Positions 6,794-17,072 of a stretch of 58,729 nt of DNA are shown piece by piece (position 1 is the first letter of the stretch; the number at the start of each line of letters is the position of its first letter). A model generated the notes under the pieces. The model was not told the origin of the DNA. It made no database searches and worked only from the letters and a program-made list of their open reading frames with translations. Position numbers and translations under genes: made by a program. This DNA is from an uncultured Bacteroidales bacterium (GTDB lineage Bacteria > Bacteroidota > Bacteroidia > Bacteroidales > P3). Location of the stretch: assembly GCA_937884485.1 (NCBI GenBank), contig CALGCG010000139.1:1-58729 (forward strand). The letters run 5' to 3'.

Positions 6794-9700
6794 TTACTTC
6801 ACGATGAGCTTGCGGATGACGTTGACCTGCTCGCCGGTGATGCGGACGAAGTAGGCGCCTTGAGCATAGCCCGTGAGGTCGAGGGTGATTGCTTGATTAT
6901 TGATTGCTTGAGTGTGGACCTCGCGTCCGTTCATGTCAACCACAGTAACCGTGGCCTGACCGCTGATGCCTGTGAGGGTGACCGAGGTGTGGGCCGGGTT
7001 GGGGTAGAGGGCGATGTTGGCGGAGTTGATGTCATCGATACCTTGGGGCTCGCTGCCGGTGCTCTCGAAGTTGGCCGTGAGAGTGATGTTGGCTGTGAGG
7101 GTGAAGGAGTAGGGGTTGTCTGTGGAGACGACGGAGCCGTTGGAGGTCCAGTTGGTGAAGCGGTAGCCGCTGTTGGCAGTGGCAGTGGCGGTCACCAAGG
7201 TGTTCTCTTCGACCTCGCCGGTGTGGTCGGCAGTTGCGGTGCCCATGGAGGCGTCGGCAGAGTTGACTACGACGGTGAAGACCTGGCGTTCGGGTGTGCT
7301 GCCGTAGGTTCTGAGCTGTCGTATGACACTGGCCGATGAGCTGTCGGTGGCAGAGCAGAGAGCCACAACGTACATGTCGTAGACGGTGTCGGCGGTGAGG
7401 CCTGTGAGGTTGATACTGTTGGTGTTGACGGCCTGGCGCACCCAGGTGGCACTGCCATTAAGACGATAGTAGAAGTTGTAGTTCGAGGCTGTGCCTTGCC
7501 ATGTGGCAGTGGCAGTGGTTGCGGAGGTCATCTCGGCCTGCAGCTGTGTGGGCCGCGGGCAGAGGGCGCCGTCGGTGCAGCGGACGTAGAGTTCGTAACC
7601 TGTGTGGCACATGCTGCCGTTGGAGGTGAAGGTGATGGTAAGGGAACCGTTTGAAGAGGTGGCGAGGATAGTGTTCAGCAGGGTGTCGCGGCCGTTGACA
7701 GTGTTGTAGGTGTAGAGCACGTCGCCGGTGGTGCCTTCGCCGTCATAGACGGTGAGGGTGGCAGGATCGGAGCCGAAGCCGAACTTGCCGCCGAAGATCT
7801 GCAACTGGCTACCGGCATTTTCAGTACGGAGAACCAAAGAGGAGTTGCTGTTGGGATGGTAGCCTGCAATGGGGCCGCCGTTGTCGTAGACCACGAAACC
7901 GCAACCTTCCACGGTGTCGGACACGGTGCCGTCGTTCATGATGATGCTTCCGGCACCAAATTCACGCGTCACCCAGTTGCTATGTGTGTTACCACTGCAT
8001 TGGCTGCGGACATAGAAGTTGTATATGCCGCCACCCTGAATGGCGCCGATGGGCAGTGTGTAGGAGGTGTCATAGACGGTGGTGAAGAGGCTGTCGGGCA
8101 GCGTTTCGAGGGAGTCGATACCGACGGTGACGGTGTCTACATAGACCTGCCACTCGGTAGCATAGCCTTGGGAATGCCAAGTGAAGGTGGTGTTCTCAAT
8201 GTCGTCGAGGTTGTGTCCGGTGAGGTTGGCCACAGGATAGCAATCGGGGAGCTCGATGATGTTGATGTCGTCAATGAGTGCCCAGTTGTTGGTGTTCAGG
8301 GTGTGACCCAGGGCCACGCGAACGCCATTGGCGGGTATAATGTAGTTGGGGAAGTAGACGGTGAATGAGACAAAACCTTCGCGCGACTGCTCGGGGTTGG
8401 TCAGGGTGTCAAGCCAGGACAGGAGGGTGCCTGCATGGTCGGCTATGCCGATGAGGATGGCGTCGCCTTCAGAGAGGAGTCCCAGCTTGGCCTTGAAGGT
8501 GATTTGCAGTTTGGATATGTTGCCGTCCAGTTCGGGTACCACGGCCACGGAGCTGCCGTTGCCGGTGTAGGTGTGCCACATGATACCTTCATCATAGACA
8601 TCAACCTGGCTGTCGTAGGTCCAGCAGGGGGGCATGCTGCCGTTAGCGGTGCTGTTGAAGTTCTCGGAATAGGGCAGGGCTATCATACCGCAATCGGTGG
8701 CGAAAGACATCAGCGACCATAGCGTGTCGGTGCCGCAGAGGAAGCCCACGCGGACCTCGTACATTGTAGATGCGTTGAGGTTGTTGAGGTCGAACGTGGT
8801 GTCGGTCGTGGTCTGGGCAGTGCTCCAGGTGCCGCCGGCAGTGCGGTATTCGATGGCGAAGGTGCCGGCAGCACCGGCGTTGTGCCAGGACAGGGTGGCG
8901 CTGTTGCTCGTCGGAGCAGCGGCAAGGCTGGAGGGATACATGCAACCCTCGTCGCGGCGGATGGTGATGTCGTCGACAGAGGCGGAGATGTAGGAACTCG
9001 AAGCAGTGTAGCGGAAGGCCACATAATAGGTCTCCAGGTTGTTGAGGGTAGAGGTGTTGAATTCGTAGCGGGCGTAATCGACGCCGCTGTTAATGGTGAG
9101 CATGGGGATGAAGGAGGTGTCGTAGGCGGGGTTGGTCATGACACCGGCTTCAAGGTTGGGGTTGCCCTGCAGCTTGGCCCAGAAACTCACATAGATGGAG
9201 TCGCCAGGCAGAGGAACGGCCATCGAGCTGACAATGGTGGGACCCGTGAGGGAGCTGAACTCAAGAGCATTGCTGCCTGATTGGGGGTCGCTGGTGGTGA
9301 CGGCGGGGTAGGTGGTGTTGTAGTAGCTGTAGTAGTAGGTCTGACCGCTGATGTTCCAGCATGTGGGTTCTTCGTTGGCCATGTCGTTCTCGAAGCCTTC
9401 GAAGTAGGGCATGGTCATCGGTGCGCACAGTGTCTTGGCATAGATGGCGGAGGTGTTCCAAAGGGTGTCGGTGGTGCAGATGCTGCCCACGCGGAGTTCA
9501 TAGGCTGTGGCAGTATCGAGGTTGGAGAAGATATAGGTTGTTGAGCCGGTGAAGTCCAGAACACTCCATTCGGTGGTGCCGCGCTGACGGTACTGGACAG
9601 CGAAGTTGTTGCTGGCGCCGTCGTTGTCCCAGTTCATCTCGATTTCATTGACAGCGGTGCCGACGGCCGTGATGTTGGTCGGACGGTGGCAGCCATCGTC

Positions 9701-12700
9701 GGTGCGGATGTTGATATCGTCGACAGAGGCATAGCTGTAGTTGGTGCTGGCGTTGTAGCGGAAGGCCAGGTAGTAGGTGCTGTCGTAGGCGAGGGAGGCT
9801 TGGAACTCATAGAGGGCATAGTCCCCGTCGCTGTTGATGTCTACCATCGGGACAAAAGTGTTGGCATCGGTGAGGTCGGTGAGCAAGCCTGCCTGCAGTG
9901 CGCCAGTGCCGTAGGAGATGGAGTTCTCCGCCCAGAAACTGACGGAGATGCTGTTGGCCGAGGAGGGAATAGCGCTGGAAGCAATCAGGGTGTTGCTGTT
10001 CTGGCCGCGCAGGGTCAGGGCCTGGTTGCCGGTGTTGGCGTTGGCGTCGACGATGGGATAGAGATAGTTGATATAGCTGCCCGTGGCGTAATCGTATTGG
10101 CTGTAGGTGTAGCCGTTGATTATGGTCCAGCAGGAGGGATTGTCGTTCAAGTTGTCACCTTCGAAGCCGGTTGTGTAGGGCAGGGTCATGGATCCGCAGA
10201 GGGTCTTGACACGTACGGTGGATATGAGTGTGTCGCCGTTGCAGAGAGAGCCCACATAGATGTCATACGCTGTATTGGCGCCGAGGTTGCTGAAAGTGTA
10301 GGTGTTGCTGGTGGTTGTGGAGGACTCCCAGGCAATGGCGGTGCTTTCGGCGGTTTTTATGCCGACAGCCCATTCGCTTTCGGTTCCGACAGCCTCCCAG
10401 TTGACGGTGATGTTGTTGCTGTCAATGTCGCCAAGGGTCATCATGGGAGCAAAGCATTCCGGCACTTCGCAGTTGGCAACAAAGCGAATGTCGGGCGAGT
10501 TGCTGGCAACGTTGGCAGAGACTGCTGTGGTCGGGTTGTATGTGTTGTCGTCATTATAGGCACTGATGGTGAGATTCTGTGTGCTGTGGGTCTGGAAATA
10601 GGGGCGTGAAAATATGTAGCTTCCAGTGTTGTCGACGACGGTGACGATAAGGTTGTCGGTGCCGTTGTAGACGAAAGCGGTGTCGAACAGAATCTGGGAC
10701 CATCCATCAGTATTGATGGTGTAGCTTCCGCTGGTGAGGACGTGTGTCATTCCGTTGACAGGCAAAGAGTTGTCGCCAAGGCTGCTCTCGGTGGTGTGTC
10801 CCATGTAGATGTCGACGGTGCGGGTCGCGCTGTTGCCGGAGACCGCCTTGTAGGCTATGCCGTTGATGGTGTCGACGCCGGGCATGACATTGCTGGGATA
10901 GATTGTCTGAGAGAAGGAGTAATTGTAGTAGGCGTTGAGGGGCATGTTGTCGTTGCTGTTGGTGCCGCCGGCAATCTCGTTGCACGAAGCGGTCGTGAAC
11001 GAGACCGTTGCTGCCGTTGCCGTGTCGGGATCGGGATTGGCGGCCTGGCAAAGGTTGCGCAGGGTGGCTGTATAGTTGTGCGACGCAAGGAGGTTGTTGA
11101 AGGTGTAGCTGTTGCCGGTAACATCAACCACCTCGGGGGCAATGGTGGTGTCGTCGTTGTCGACGAGGGTGATCTGCACACCGCTGGAGGGGAATCCCTG
11201 AGTGGTGTCGTAGGCCCACGAGATTTGCGCTGCGGTATAGCTGACATTGCCCATGACGGCGTTGATTACCGGTGCGCAGGTGAGCTGGGTGGTGAAGCTG
11301 TCGAAGACTTTGGCGTCGGCCGTCTCGCTGCCGCAGGCTGTGCGTACCCAGGCATAATAGGTGGTCTGGGGCAGAAGGCTGGAGAGGGTGTAGTGTATGG
11401 TGTCGTCGGAAGCTGCAATGTTGTTGATTACGGCGGCGCTGTCAATATTGTTCTGCGTACCATAGAAGAGGTCGTAGCTCGAGGCGCTGGCGCCGCCGCT
11501 GGTCCAGGTGAGGTAGGCCTCGTAGGGGGCCACGCTGTCCACCACGGCCATACTGGGTTTGTTGCAGCCGTTGTCCTCGCGGATGACGATATCGTCGAAT
11601 TTGCCGATGAAGGCATTGCCGCCATAGGAGGATATGCCATATCCGAGCCAGGCGATATAGTAGGTGGCATTGGGGTCGAGAGACGAGGTGCTGAAGGAAT
11701 ATTCTGTCCAGCTGTTGCCGCTGCATTGTACCAGGGGGATGAAGGTGCTGGTGTCGCGCGGATTGGTCATTACACCGGCTTTGAGCCAGGCGTTGTTCGA
11801 CGAGGTTACGCGCGCCCAGAAGCTGACAAAGATCTGGTCGCCAGCCAGGGGCACACGGGGCGAAACCACCAGGTTGTAGTTTTCGGAGCCGTTGCTTTGC
11901 AGATACATGGAATAGGTGCCGCCGGGAGTGTGGTTGCCGGGGCTGTTCTCGCTATTGACCGAGGGGTCGGTGCCGGCATGGATGACGCTGTCCCAGCAGG
12001 GATACCAGGCACCGTTGAAGGCGGCATCTTCAAAGTCGACGTAGTAGGGCAGGGCTATTTCGCCGCAGGCGGTGCGGAAGATGGCGTTGGCTGCGAGCGA
12101 CGAGTCGGTCGACGAGCAAATGGCGCGCACCCTGAAGTGGTAAGGAGTGCTGGCATTGAGGTCAGTGACAGTGAGGAAGGTGTCGGCGGTGGTGGTCCAC
12201 ATGGTATCGCCGTTGCTCCAGTAGGCCACGCTGTAGGTGGCTCCGCTGTTGGCGGGGTCGGTCCACGAAATGGTGATACTGCTGCTGTCGGTATTCAGCG
12301 TGGTCAGGTTGCGCACGGGCAGACATGTGGGGCAGGCCATGAATTCCACTACCGTGCCACTCGGGGCATAGGTGTAGCCGTGGGCATTGTTGACATACAT
12401 TGTGCCGTCGCCGCCGGTAATGGTAAAGGTGTTCTCCGAATAATAGTCGGAACCGGTCCAATCAATCCGGATTACATCGCCTTGGCATACCGTGAAGGTC
12501 TCGGTGTTGGTTTCTTCGCTCACGGTGAAGGTGCTCATTTGTACATTGTTGCGGTAGATGGTCAGGCTGCCTTCCCATCCGTCGCCGTATGAGTCTTCTC
12601 CGGCAACGGTGAATTGGCAGGGGGTGCCATCTGTGCATTGCGCTTTGGCGTGCCACGGTACGAATAGTACTGCCGCAAAAGCCATTAAATTAATAAATTT

Positions 12701-12706
12701 TCTCAT
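6794..12706 (-). CDS. Giant T9SS-secreted, fibronectin/adhesin-domain protein
   Basis: A 1970-residue protein with a signal peptide (cleaved near residue 22, HAKAQ). The first 110 residues form a Cys-bounded domain (CTDGTPCQF...). The body alternates fibronectin type III modules (SSITISWTDPANSG, STPYHFRVRAIC and similar) with about four cleaved-adhesin/choice-of-anchor-like modules, recognised by ALPYYVDFED, TLPYTTGFEG, TMPYFEGFEN and ALPYSENFNS followed by VSFWA and DDI.IR.D.GC. Near residue 1600 lies a CUB-like module (YDNGGPIAGYHPNSNSS), then an InlB-type B-repeat (GYRFTNWTSNGSVVSTDNPY). The last ~80 residues are a T9SS type A sorting domain (IALYPNPAHTSVTL...GAYFVRIT...VIRKLIVK). It should therefore be exported through T9SS and attached to or released from the surface; ligand unknown. 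Confidence 0.9.
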   Translation of the reverse strand: MRKFINLMAFAAVLFVPWHAKAQCTDGTPCQFTVAGEDSYGDGWEGSLTIYRNNVQMSTFTVSEETNTETFTVCQGDVIRIDWTGSDYYSENTFTITGGDGTMYVNNAHGYTYAPSGTVVEFMACPTCLPVRNLTTLNTDSSSITISWTDPANSGATYSVAYWSNGDTMWTTTADTFLTVTDLNASTPYHFRVRAICSSTDSSLAANAIFRTACGEIALPYYVDFEDAAFNGAWYPCWDSVIHAGTDPSVNSENSPGNHTPGGTYSMYLQSNGSENYNLVVSPRVPLAGDQIFVSFWARVTSSNNAWLKAGVMTNPRDTSTFIPLVQCSGNSWTEYSFSTSSLDPNATYYIAWLGYGISSYGGNAFIGKFDDIVIREDNGCNKPSMAVVDSVAPYEAYLTWTSGGASASSYDLFYGTQNNIDSAAVINNIAASDDTIHYTLSSLLPQTTYYAWVRTACGSETADAKVFDSFTTQLTCAPVINAVMGNVSYTAAQISWAYDTTQGFPSSGVQITLVDNDDTTIAPEVVDVTGNSYTFNNLLASHNYTATLRNLCQAANPDPDTATAATVSFTTASCNEIAGGTNSNDNMPLNAYYNYSFSQTIYPSNVMPGVDTINGIAYKAVSGNSATRTVDIYMGHTTESSLGDNSLPVNGMTHVLTSGSYTINTDGWSQILFDTAFVYNGTDNLIVTVVDNTGSYIFSRPYFQTHSTQNLTISAYNDDNTYNPTTAVSANVASNSPDIRFVANCEVPECFAPMMTLGDIDSNNITVNWEAVGTESEWAVGIKTAESTAIAWESSTTTSNTYTFSNLGANTAYDIYVGSLCNGDTLISTVRVKTLCGSMTLPYTTGFEGDNLNDNPSCWTIINGYTYSQYDYATGSYINYLYPIVDANANTGNQALTLRGQNSNTLIASSAIPSSANSISVSFWAENSISYGTGALQAGLLTDLTDANTFVPMVDINSDGDYALYEFQASLAYDSTYYLAFRYNASTNYSYASVDDINIRTDDGCHRPTNITAVGTAVNEIEMNWDNDGASNNFAVQYRQRGTTEWSVLDFTGSTTYIFSNLDTATAYELRVGSICTTDTLWNTSAIYAKTLCAPMTMPYFEGFENDMANEEPTCWNISGQTYYYSYYNTTYPAVTTSDPQSGSNALEFSSLTGPTIVSSMAVPLPGDSIYVSFWAKLQGNPNLEAGVMTNPAYDTSFIPMLTINSGVDYARYEFNTSTLNNLETYYVAFRYTASSSYISASVDDITIRRDEGCMYPSSLAAAPTSNSATLSWHNAGAAGTFAIEYRTAGGTWSTAQTTTDTTFDLNNLNASTMYEVRVGFLCGTDTLWSLMSFATDCGMIALPYSENFNSTANGSMPPCWTYDSQVDVYDEGIMWHTYTGNGSSVAVVPELDGNISKLQITFKAKLGLLSEGDAILIGIADHAGTLLSWLDTLTNPEQSREGFVSFTVYFPNYIIPANGVRVALGHTLNTNNWALIDDINIIELPDCYPVANLTGHNLDDIENTTFTWHSQGYATEWQVYVDTVTVGIDSLETLPDSLFTTVYDTSYTLPIGAIQGGGIYNFYVRSQCSGNTHSNWVTREFGAGSIIMNDGTVSDTVEGCGFVVYDNGGPIAGYHPNSNSSLVLRTENAGSQLQIFGGKFGFGSDPATLTVYDGEGTTGDVLYTYNTVNGRDTLLNTILATSSNGSLTITFTSNGSMCHTGYELYVRCTDGALCPRPTQLQAEMTSATTATATWQGTASNYNFYYRLNGSATWVRQAVNTNSINLTGLTADTVYDMYVVALCSATDSSSASVIRQLRTYGSTPERQVFTVVVNSADASMGTATADHTGEVEENTLVTATATANSGYRFTNWTSNGSVVSTDNPYSFTLTANITLTANFESTGSEPQGIDDINSANIALYPNPAHTSVTLTGISGQATVTVVDMNGREVHTQAINNQAITLDLTGYAQGAYFVRITGEQVNVIRKLIVK

Positions 12707-12748
12707 TTTTAGTGATTTTTAGTAATTAATTATTAGTGATTTTGATTG

Positions 12749-12778
12749 CAAAAGTACGTTTTTTTTGAAAAATGGCAA
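12749..12778 (-). promoter_or_regulatory. Bacteroidetes-type promoter for the T9SS adhesin
   Basis: Minus strand: TTG at 12778-12776, 19-base spacer, TACTTTTG at 12756-12749. It lies 43 bases upstream of the ATG. Confidence 0.8.
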
Positions 12779-12992
12779 AATTTGTTTTTTCAAACAGTTT
12801 TTTTGTCATAGACGGCCAACTGATGGCGGTGAGGAATCCGGTCCGCACCACCGGCCTGTTTTCCCCCTATCATCTCCCATCGAGGTGGGAGTTGGTAGGG
12901 AGTTGGTAGGGTGTAAATAGGTGGATGATAGGTATTTCGGTCAAAACAGGACCGAGGAGTGTTTTTAACTGTTTTTAAGTTAAAATCCAAGG
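12779..12992. other. Intergenic stretch with short palindromic and direct repeats
   Basis: No gene seen. It holds a palindrome CTCCCA...TGGGAG near 12873-12892 and a tandem GTTGGTAGGGA pair at about 12891-12911. These resemble the small palindromic element inside the glycosylase-like gene at 35434. mazG begins its stop codon at 12993. Confidence 0.5.
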
Positions 12993-13631
12993 TTATTTTA
13001 CCCCTTTGGAATGTTCGTCGGCGAAACGCTGGTTGGCAAGTGCGAGGGCGTCGTCGGCATTGATGCCGTGGCGGCGGCCCCAGTCGACGAGGTCGAAGAG
13101 GTTCTGTCCGAAGTCCTCTTCGGTCATTTCGGTGGGTGTGGCTGTGTTGTCGGTGCTGCCGTGCACTTTCTCCTGCATGCGGATGGTCTTGACCAGTGTG
13201 GGCAGCGAGGCGGGGACACCTTCGAGGACGTTCTTGCGCCCTTCGCGCATTTTGAGCTGTTCCCAGTTTTCGCCATGGTAGTTCTCGCGGTCGTAGATGA
13301 AGGGGTGGCGCGAGATGAGTTTGTCGCAGATGGTGTTGTAGACGTCGGCGGTGGTGAAGAGGCCTTCGTCCTCGGCTATCTTGCTGTAGAAGAGGATGTG
13401 CATGGCGAGGTCGCCGAGTTCCTTTTTCAGGTCGGCGGTCAGCCGGGCGCTGTCGTCGTCGGACTGTCTGTTTTCCAGGGCCACGATGGCTTCGCTCAGT
13501 TCGTGCACCTCCTCGATGGTGAGGTAGCGGAGGCTTTTCATGGTCTGCTTGCGGTCCCAGGGGCACTCCCGGCGCAGGGTGTCCAGTATGTCGGAGAGGC
13601 GCTTAAATGCGTCTAACGTCTTCGATTCCAT
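12993..13631 (-). CDS. mazG: Nucleoside triphosphate pyrophosphohydrolase MazG
   Basis: A 212-residue all-alpha NTP pyrophosphohydrolase. MazG hydrolyses (d)NTPs to NMP and pyrophosphate and in E. coli also lowers ppGpp. Family motifs are LRRECPWDRKQTMKSL, the metal-binding EEVHELSEAI and KKELGDLAMHILFYSKIAEDEG, and later RHPFIYDRENYHG and NWEQLKMREGRKNVLEGVP. The ATG at 13631 gives MESKTLDAFKRL, the expected N-terminus; a start at 13685 would add unrelated residues. It overlaps the end of rsh by 29 bases, so translation is probably coupled. The coupling of a ppGpp synthetase/hydrolase with an enzyme tied to ppGpp and nucleotide clean-up is functionally sensible. Confidence 0.9.
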   Translation of the reverse strand: MESKTLDAFKRLSDILDTLRRECPWDRKQTMKSLRYLTIEEVHELSEAIVALENRQSDDDSARLTADLKKELGDLAMHILFYSKIAEDEGLFTTADVYNTICDKLISRHPFIYDRENYHGENWEQLKMREGRKNVLEGVPASLPTLVKTIRMQEKVHGSTDNTATPTEMTEEDFGQNLFDLVDWGRRHGINADDALALANQRFADEHSKGVK

Positions 13632-15786
13632 CGATGGATTTGAGTTTTGCGATGAGGCCGTTGAGGCCTTCCACGTTGTTGACATAGAGCATGATGATGC
13701 CGCGGGCCACGCCCTCGGAGGCTTCGAGGGTGATGGCGCGCATGTTGAGGTCCATTTCCTCGGAGATGTGGCCTGTGATTTCCTGCAGGAGACCCTTGCG
13801 GTCGATGGCGGTGAGGGAGATGCCGGTGAGGAGCGAGAGCTGCTCGCCGGGACGCCATTTGGCGCGGACGATGTGGTTCTCGTGGTTGGCCATCTCTTTC
13901 ATGGCTTCGCGGCAGTTGGTGCGGTGCACCATGATGCGGTCGCCCTGCACGATGCCCACCACCTGGTCGCCCTGCACGGGCTTGCAGCAGGGGGCTGTCT
14001 CGGTGGGCAGGTGCTCGTATTCCTTGTCGAGCAGGAAGGGGGTGGACTCCTCCTTGTAGCGGTCGAGGAAGATGAGGTTGGGTTCCGGGCGTGCCTTGCC
14101 GAAGCATTCGGCCACCTGGTGCTCGGTGACGGTGCCCACGGCGAGGTCGTAGAGCACGTCGATGTCCGAGGCGTTGCCGAGGAAGCGTTTCAGCTGGCCC
14201 CAGTTCTGGGGGTTGTCCTTGAGGCGCAGCTTGTCCATGTAGCCCTTGAGGCGACGGCGGCCTTCGGCGGCATACTCCTTCTTGTGCGAGCGGAGGAAGT
14301 CCTTGATGGCTTCCTTGGCGTGGGGGGTCTGGCATTGGGCGAGCCATTCCTCGGAGGGGAGGGTGTTGGCGGTGGTGAGCACCTGCACCTGGTCGCCGGT
14401 GTGGAGGCGCTCGTTGCGGCTCACCACGCGGGCGTTGACCTTGGCGCCGATGCAATGGGTGCCGAGGTCGGTGTGGATGGCGTAGGCAAAGTCGAGCACT
14501 GTGCTGCGGCTGGGCAACGTGACGGTCTTGCCCTTGGGGGTGAAGAGGTATATCTCCTTGGTGTAGAGGGCTTCCTTGAATTCCTCCACCAGGTCGAGGG
14601 CGCTCTTGTCGGTCTGTTCCAGCGAGGTGCGTATCTGCATGAGCCACTCCTCGACGGGGTTGTTCTCGATGTTCTCCTCGGGGTGGGCCTCCTTGTAGAG
14701 GAAGTGGGCGGCCATGCCTTTCTCGGCTATGGTGTCCATGCGCTCGGTGCGTATCTGTATCTCCACCCAGGTGCCTATGGGCGTCATGACGGTGGTCTGG
14801 AGGCTCTCGTAGCCGTTGTTCTTGGGATGGGTAATCCAGTCGCGGAAGCGCGTGGGGTTGGGGTCGAACTGCTGCGAGATGAGGGCGTAGACCTTGAAGC
14901 ACTCCTCCTTCTCCTTGTCGCGCGGCACGCCGTGCAGGATGATGCGCATGGCGTAGAGGTCGTAGATCTCCTCGAAGGAGACATGCTTGTTCTCGATCTT
15001 CTTCCAGCAGGAGTAGACCGATTTGACGCGCGACTTCAGGGTGTACTGGTAGCCGTGACTGTCGAGGATTTGGCGTACGGGGGCGGTGAGGCATTTCTTC
15101 AGCTTCTCCTCGGTGCCCGCCGTGGCGGCAATCTTGGCGGCAATCTCGTTGTATTTGTCGGGGTTGGTGTATTTCATCACCAGCTCCTCCAGCTCGGTCT
15201 TGATGGTGTAGAGGCCCAGGCGGTGGGCCAGGGGGATGTAGAGGTAGGAGGTCTCGGAGGCGATGATGAGCTTCTTGGTGTCCTTCATCGACCCCAGGGT
15301 GCGCATGTTGTGCAGGCGGTCGCAGAGCTTGAGGAAGATGACGTAGGCGTCGTTGCACATCGAGAGCAGTATCTTGCGGTAGTTCTCGGCCTGCTTGCTC
15401 TCCGACTGCTGGAGTATCATGACGTCCTCTATCTTGGTCACTCCGTCGACGATGCGCGCCACACGGTCGCCGAAGACGACGCGGATTTCGTCGAGGGTGA
15501 TCTCGGTGTCCTCCACCACGTCGTGCAGCAGGGCGCAGATGACGGCCGTGGGGCCGAGGCCCACCTCCTTGGCGGCGATGAGGGCCACTGCCAGCGGGTG
15601 GAAGATGTAGGGCTCGCCGCTCTTGCGACGGGTGCCGGCATGGGCTTTCTTGGCCATCTGGAAGGCACGGAAGATGTTCGCCTCCTCGTCCGGGGTGAGG
15701 GGCTTCAGCGCACGGCAGGCTTCGATGAGTTCGTCGTATTTGGCCTGTATGTCGCGCTCTTCGCGTTCTTCGTCGATGACGTACAT
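13603..15786 (-). CDS. rsh: Bifunctional (p)ppGpp synthetase/hydrolase
   Basis: A 727-residue full-length RelA/SpoT homologue. The hydrolase HD domain is intact: PYIFHPLAVA near residue 59, LLHDVVEDTE with His88-Asp89, and KLCDRLHNMRT. The synthetase domain follows (YSCWKKIENKHVSFEEIYDLYAMRI; EIQIRTERMDTIAEKGMAAH), then a TGS domain (LFTPKGKTVTLPSRSTVLDFAYAIH near residue 410), a Cys-containing linker (APCCKPVQGDQVVG) and a C-terminal ACT domain. It should make and degrade the stringent-response alarmone in the cytoplasm. It lies 28 bases after recA and overlaps mazG, forming recA-rsh-mazG on the minus strand. Both catalytic domains look competent, so Rel rather than mono-functional RelA is the better label. 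Confidence 0.93.
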   Translation of the reverse strand: MYVIDEEREERDIQAKYDELIEACRALKPLTPDEEANIFRAFQMAKKAHAGTRRKSGEPYIFHPLAVALIAAKEVGLGPTAVICALLHDVVEDTEITLDEIRVVFGDRVARIVDGVTKIEDVMILQQSESKQAENYRKILLSMCNDAYVIFLKLCDRLHNMRTLGSMKDTKKLIIASETSYLYIPLAHRLGLYTIKTELEELVMKYTNPDKYNEIAAKIAATAGTEEKLKKCLTAPVRQILDSHGYQYTLKSRVKSVYSCWKKIENKHVSFEEIYDLYAMRIILHGVPRDKEKEECFKVYALISQQFDPNPTRFRDWITHPKNNGYESLQTTVMTPIGTWVEIQIRTERMDTIAEKGMAAHFLYKEAHPEENIENNPVEEWLMQIRTSLEQTDKSALDLVEEFKEALYTKEIYLFTPKGKTVTLPSRSTVLDFAYAIHTDLGTHCIGAKVNARVVSRNERLHTGDQVQVLTTANTLPSEEWLAQCQTPHAKEAIKDFLRSHKKEYAAEGRRRLKGYMDKLRLKDNPQNWGQLKRFLGNASDIDVLYDLAVGTVTEHQVAECFGKARPEPNLIFLDRYKEESTPFLLDKEYEHLPTETAPCCKPVQGDQVVGIVQGDRIMVHRTNCREAMKEMANHENHIVRAKWRPGEQLSLLTGISLTAIDRKGLLQEITGHISEEMDLNMRAITLEASEGVARGIIMLYVNNVEGLNGLIAKLKSIDGIEDVRRI

Positions 15787-15814
15787 GAAAGGGCTATGGG
15801 TTAGTGGTTACTGA

Positions 15815-16849
<1,035 letters not shown>

Positions 16850-16903
16850 AATGTTCAATCGTTTAATGTGTTATTATTTATGTTTGCTTGTTGTCAATAA
16901 GTG

Positions 16904-16933
16904 CAAAGATACGCATAAATGTCGAAACGGCAA
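16904..16933 (-). promoter_or_regulatory. Bacteroidetes-type promoter for recA
   Basis: Minus strand: TTG at 16933-16931, 19-base spacer, TATCTTTG at 16911-16904, 55 bases before the ATG. Confidence 0.8.
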
Positions 16934-16951
16934 AATGTTTTTTGCCGTTTC
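16924..16951. repeat. Perfect 12-bp inverted repeat over the recA -33 element
   Basis: GAAACGGCAAAA (16924-16935), loop TGTT, TTTTGCCGTTTC (16940-16951). It could be the terminator of the preceding T9SS gene or an operator for recA, since the -33 TTG lies inside its left arm. No long T-run follows on the minus strand. Confidence 0.85.
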
Positions 16952-16973
16952 ACTATAAAAAGTCTATATTCCA

Positions 16974-17023
16974 ATAATTTAGTAGATAACGCCGTCTGAT
17001 AATTTAGTAGATAACGCCGTCTG
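16974..17023. repeat. 25-bp tandem direct repeat, two perfect copies
   Basis: Copies at 16974-16998 and 16999-17023, each starting ATAATTTAG and ending CGCCGTCTG. It lies between the stop of the 17073 gene and the recA promoter. A GGTTTCGG-like low-complexity stretch follows to about 17060. Confidence 0.9.
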
Positions 17024-17072
17024 AGTTTCGGTTCGGTTTCGGTCTGGTCTCGGTTATCCTTCGGTCCAAGAA

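Noticed and set aside
10742..12592. 616-codon frame antisense to the T9SS adhesin
   Set aside because: Shadow frame with Val/Gly/Ala bias; no start context or domain.
13540..15804. 754-codon frame antisense to rsh
   Set aside because: Shadow of the well-conserved Rel protein; no recognisable domain and skewed Val/Gly/Leu composition.
16924..16951. LexA or SOS box at recA
   Set aside because: The palindrome does not match known LexA operators, and no LexA gene is in the window; kept only as an unexplained inverted repeat.
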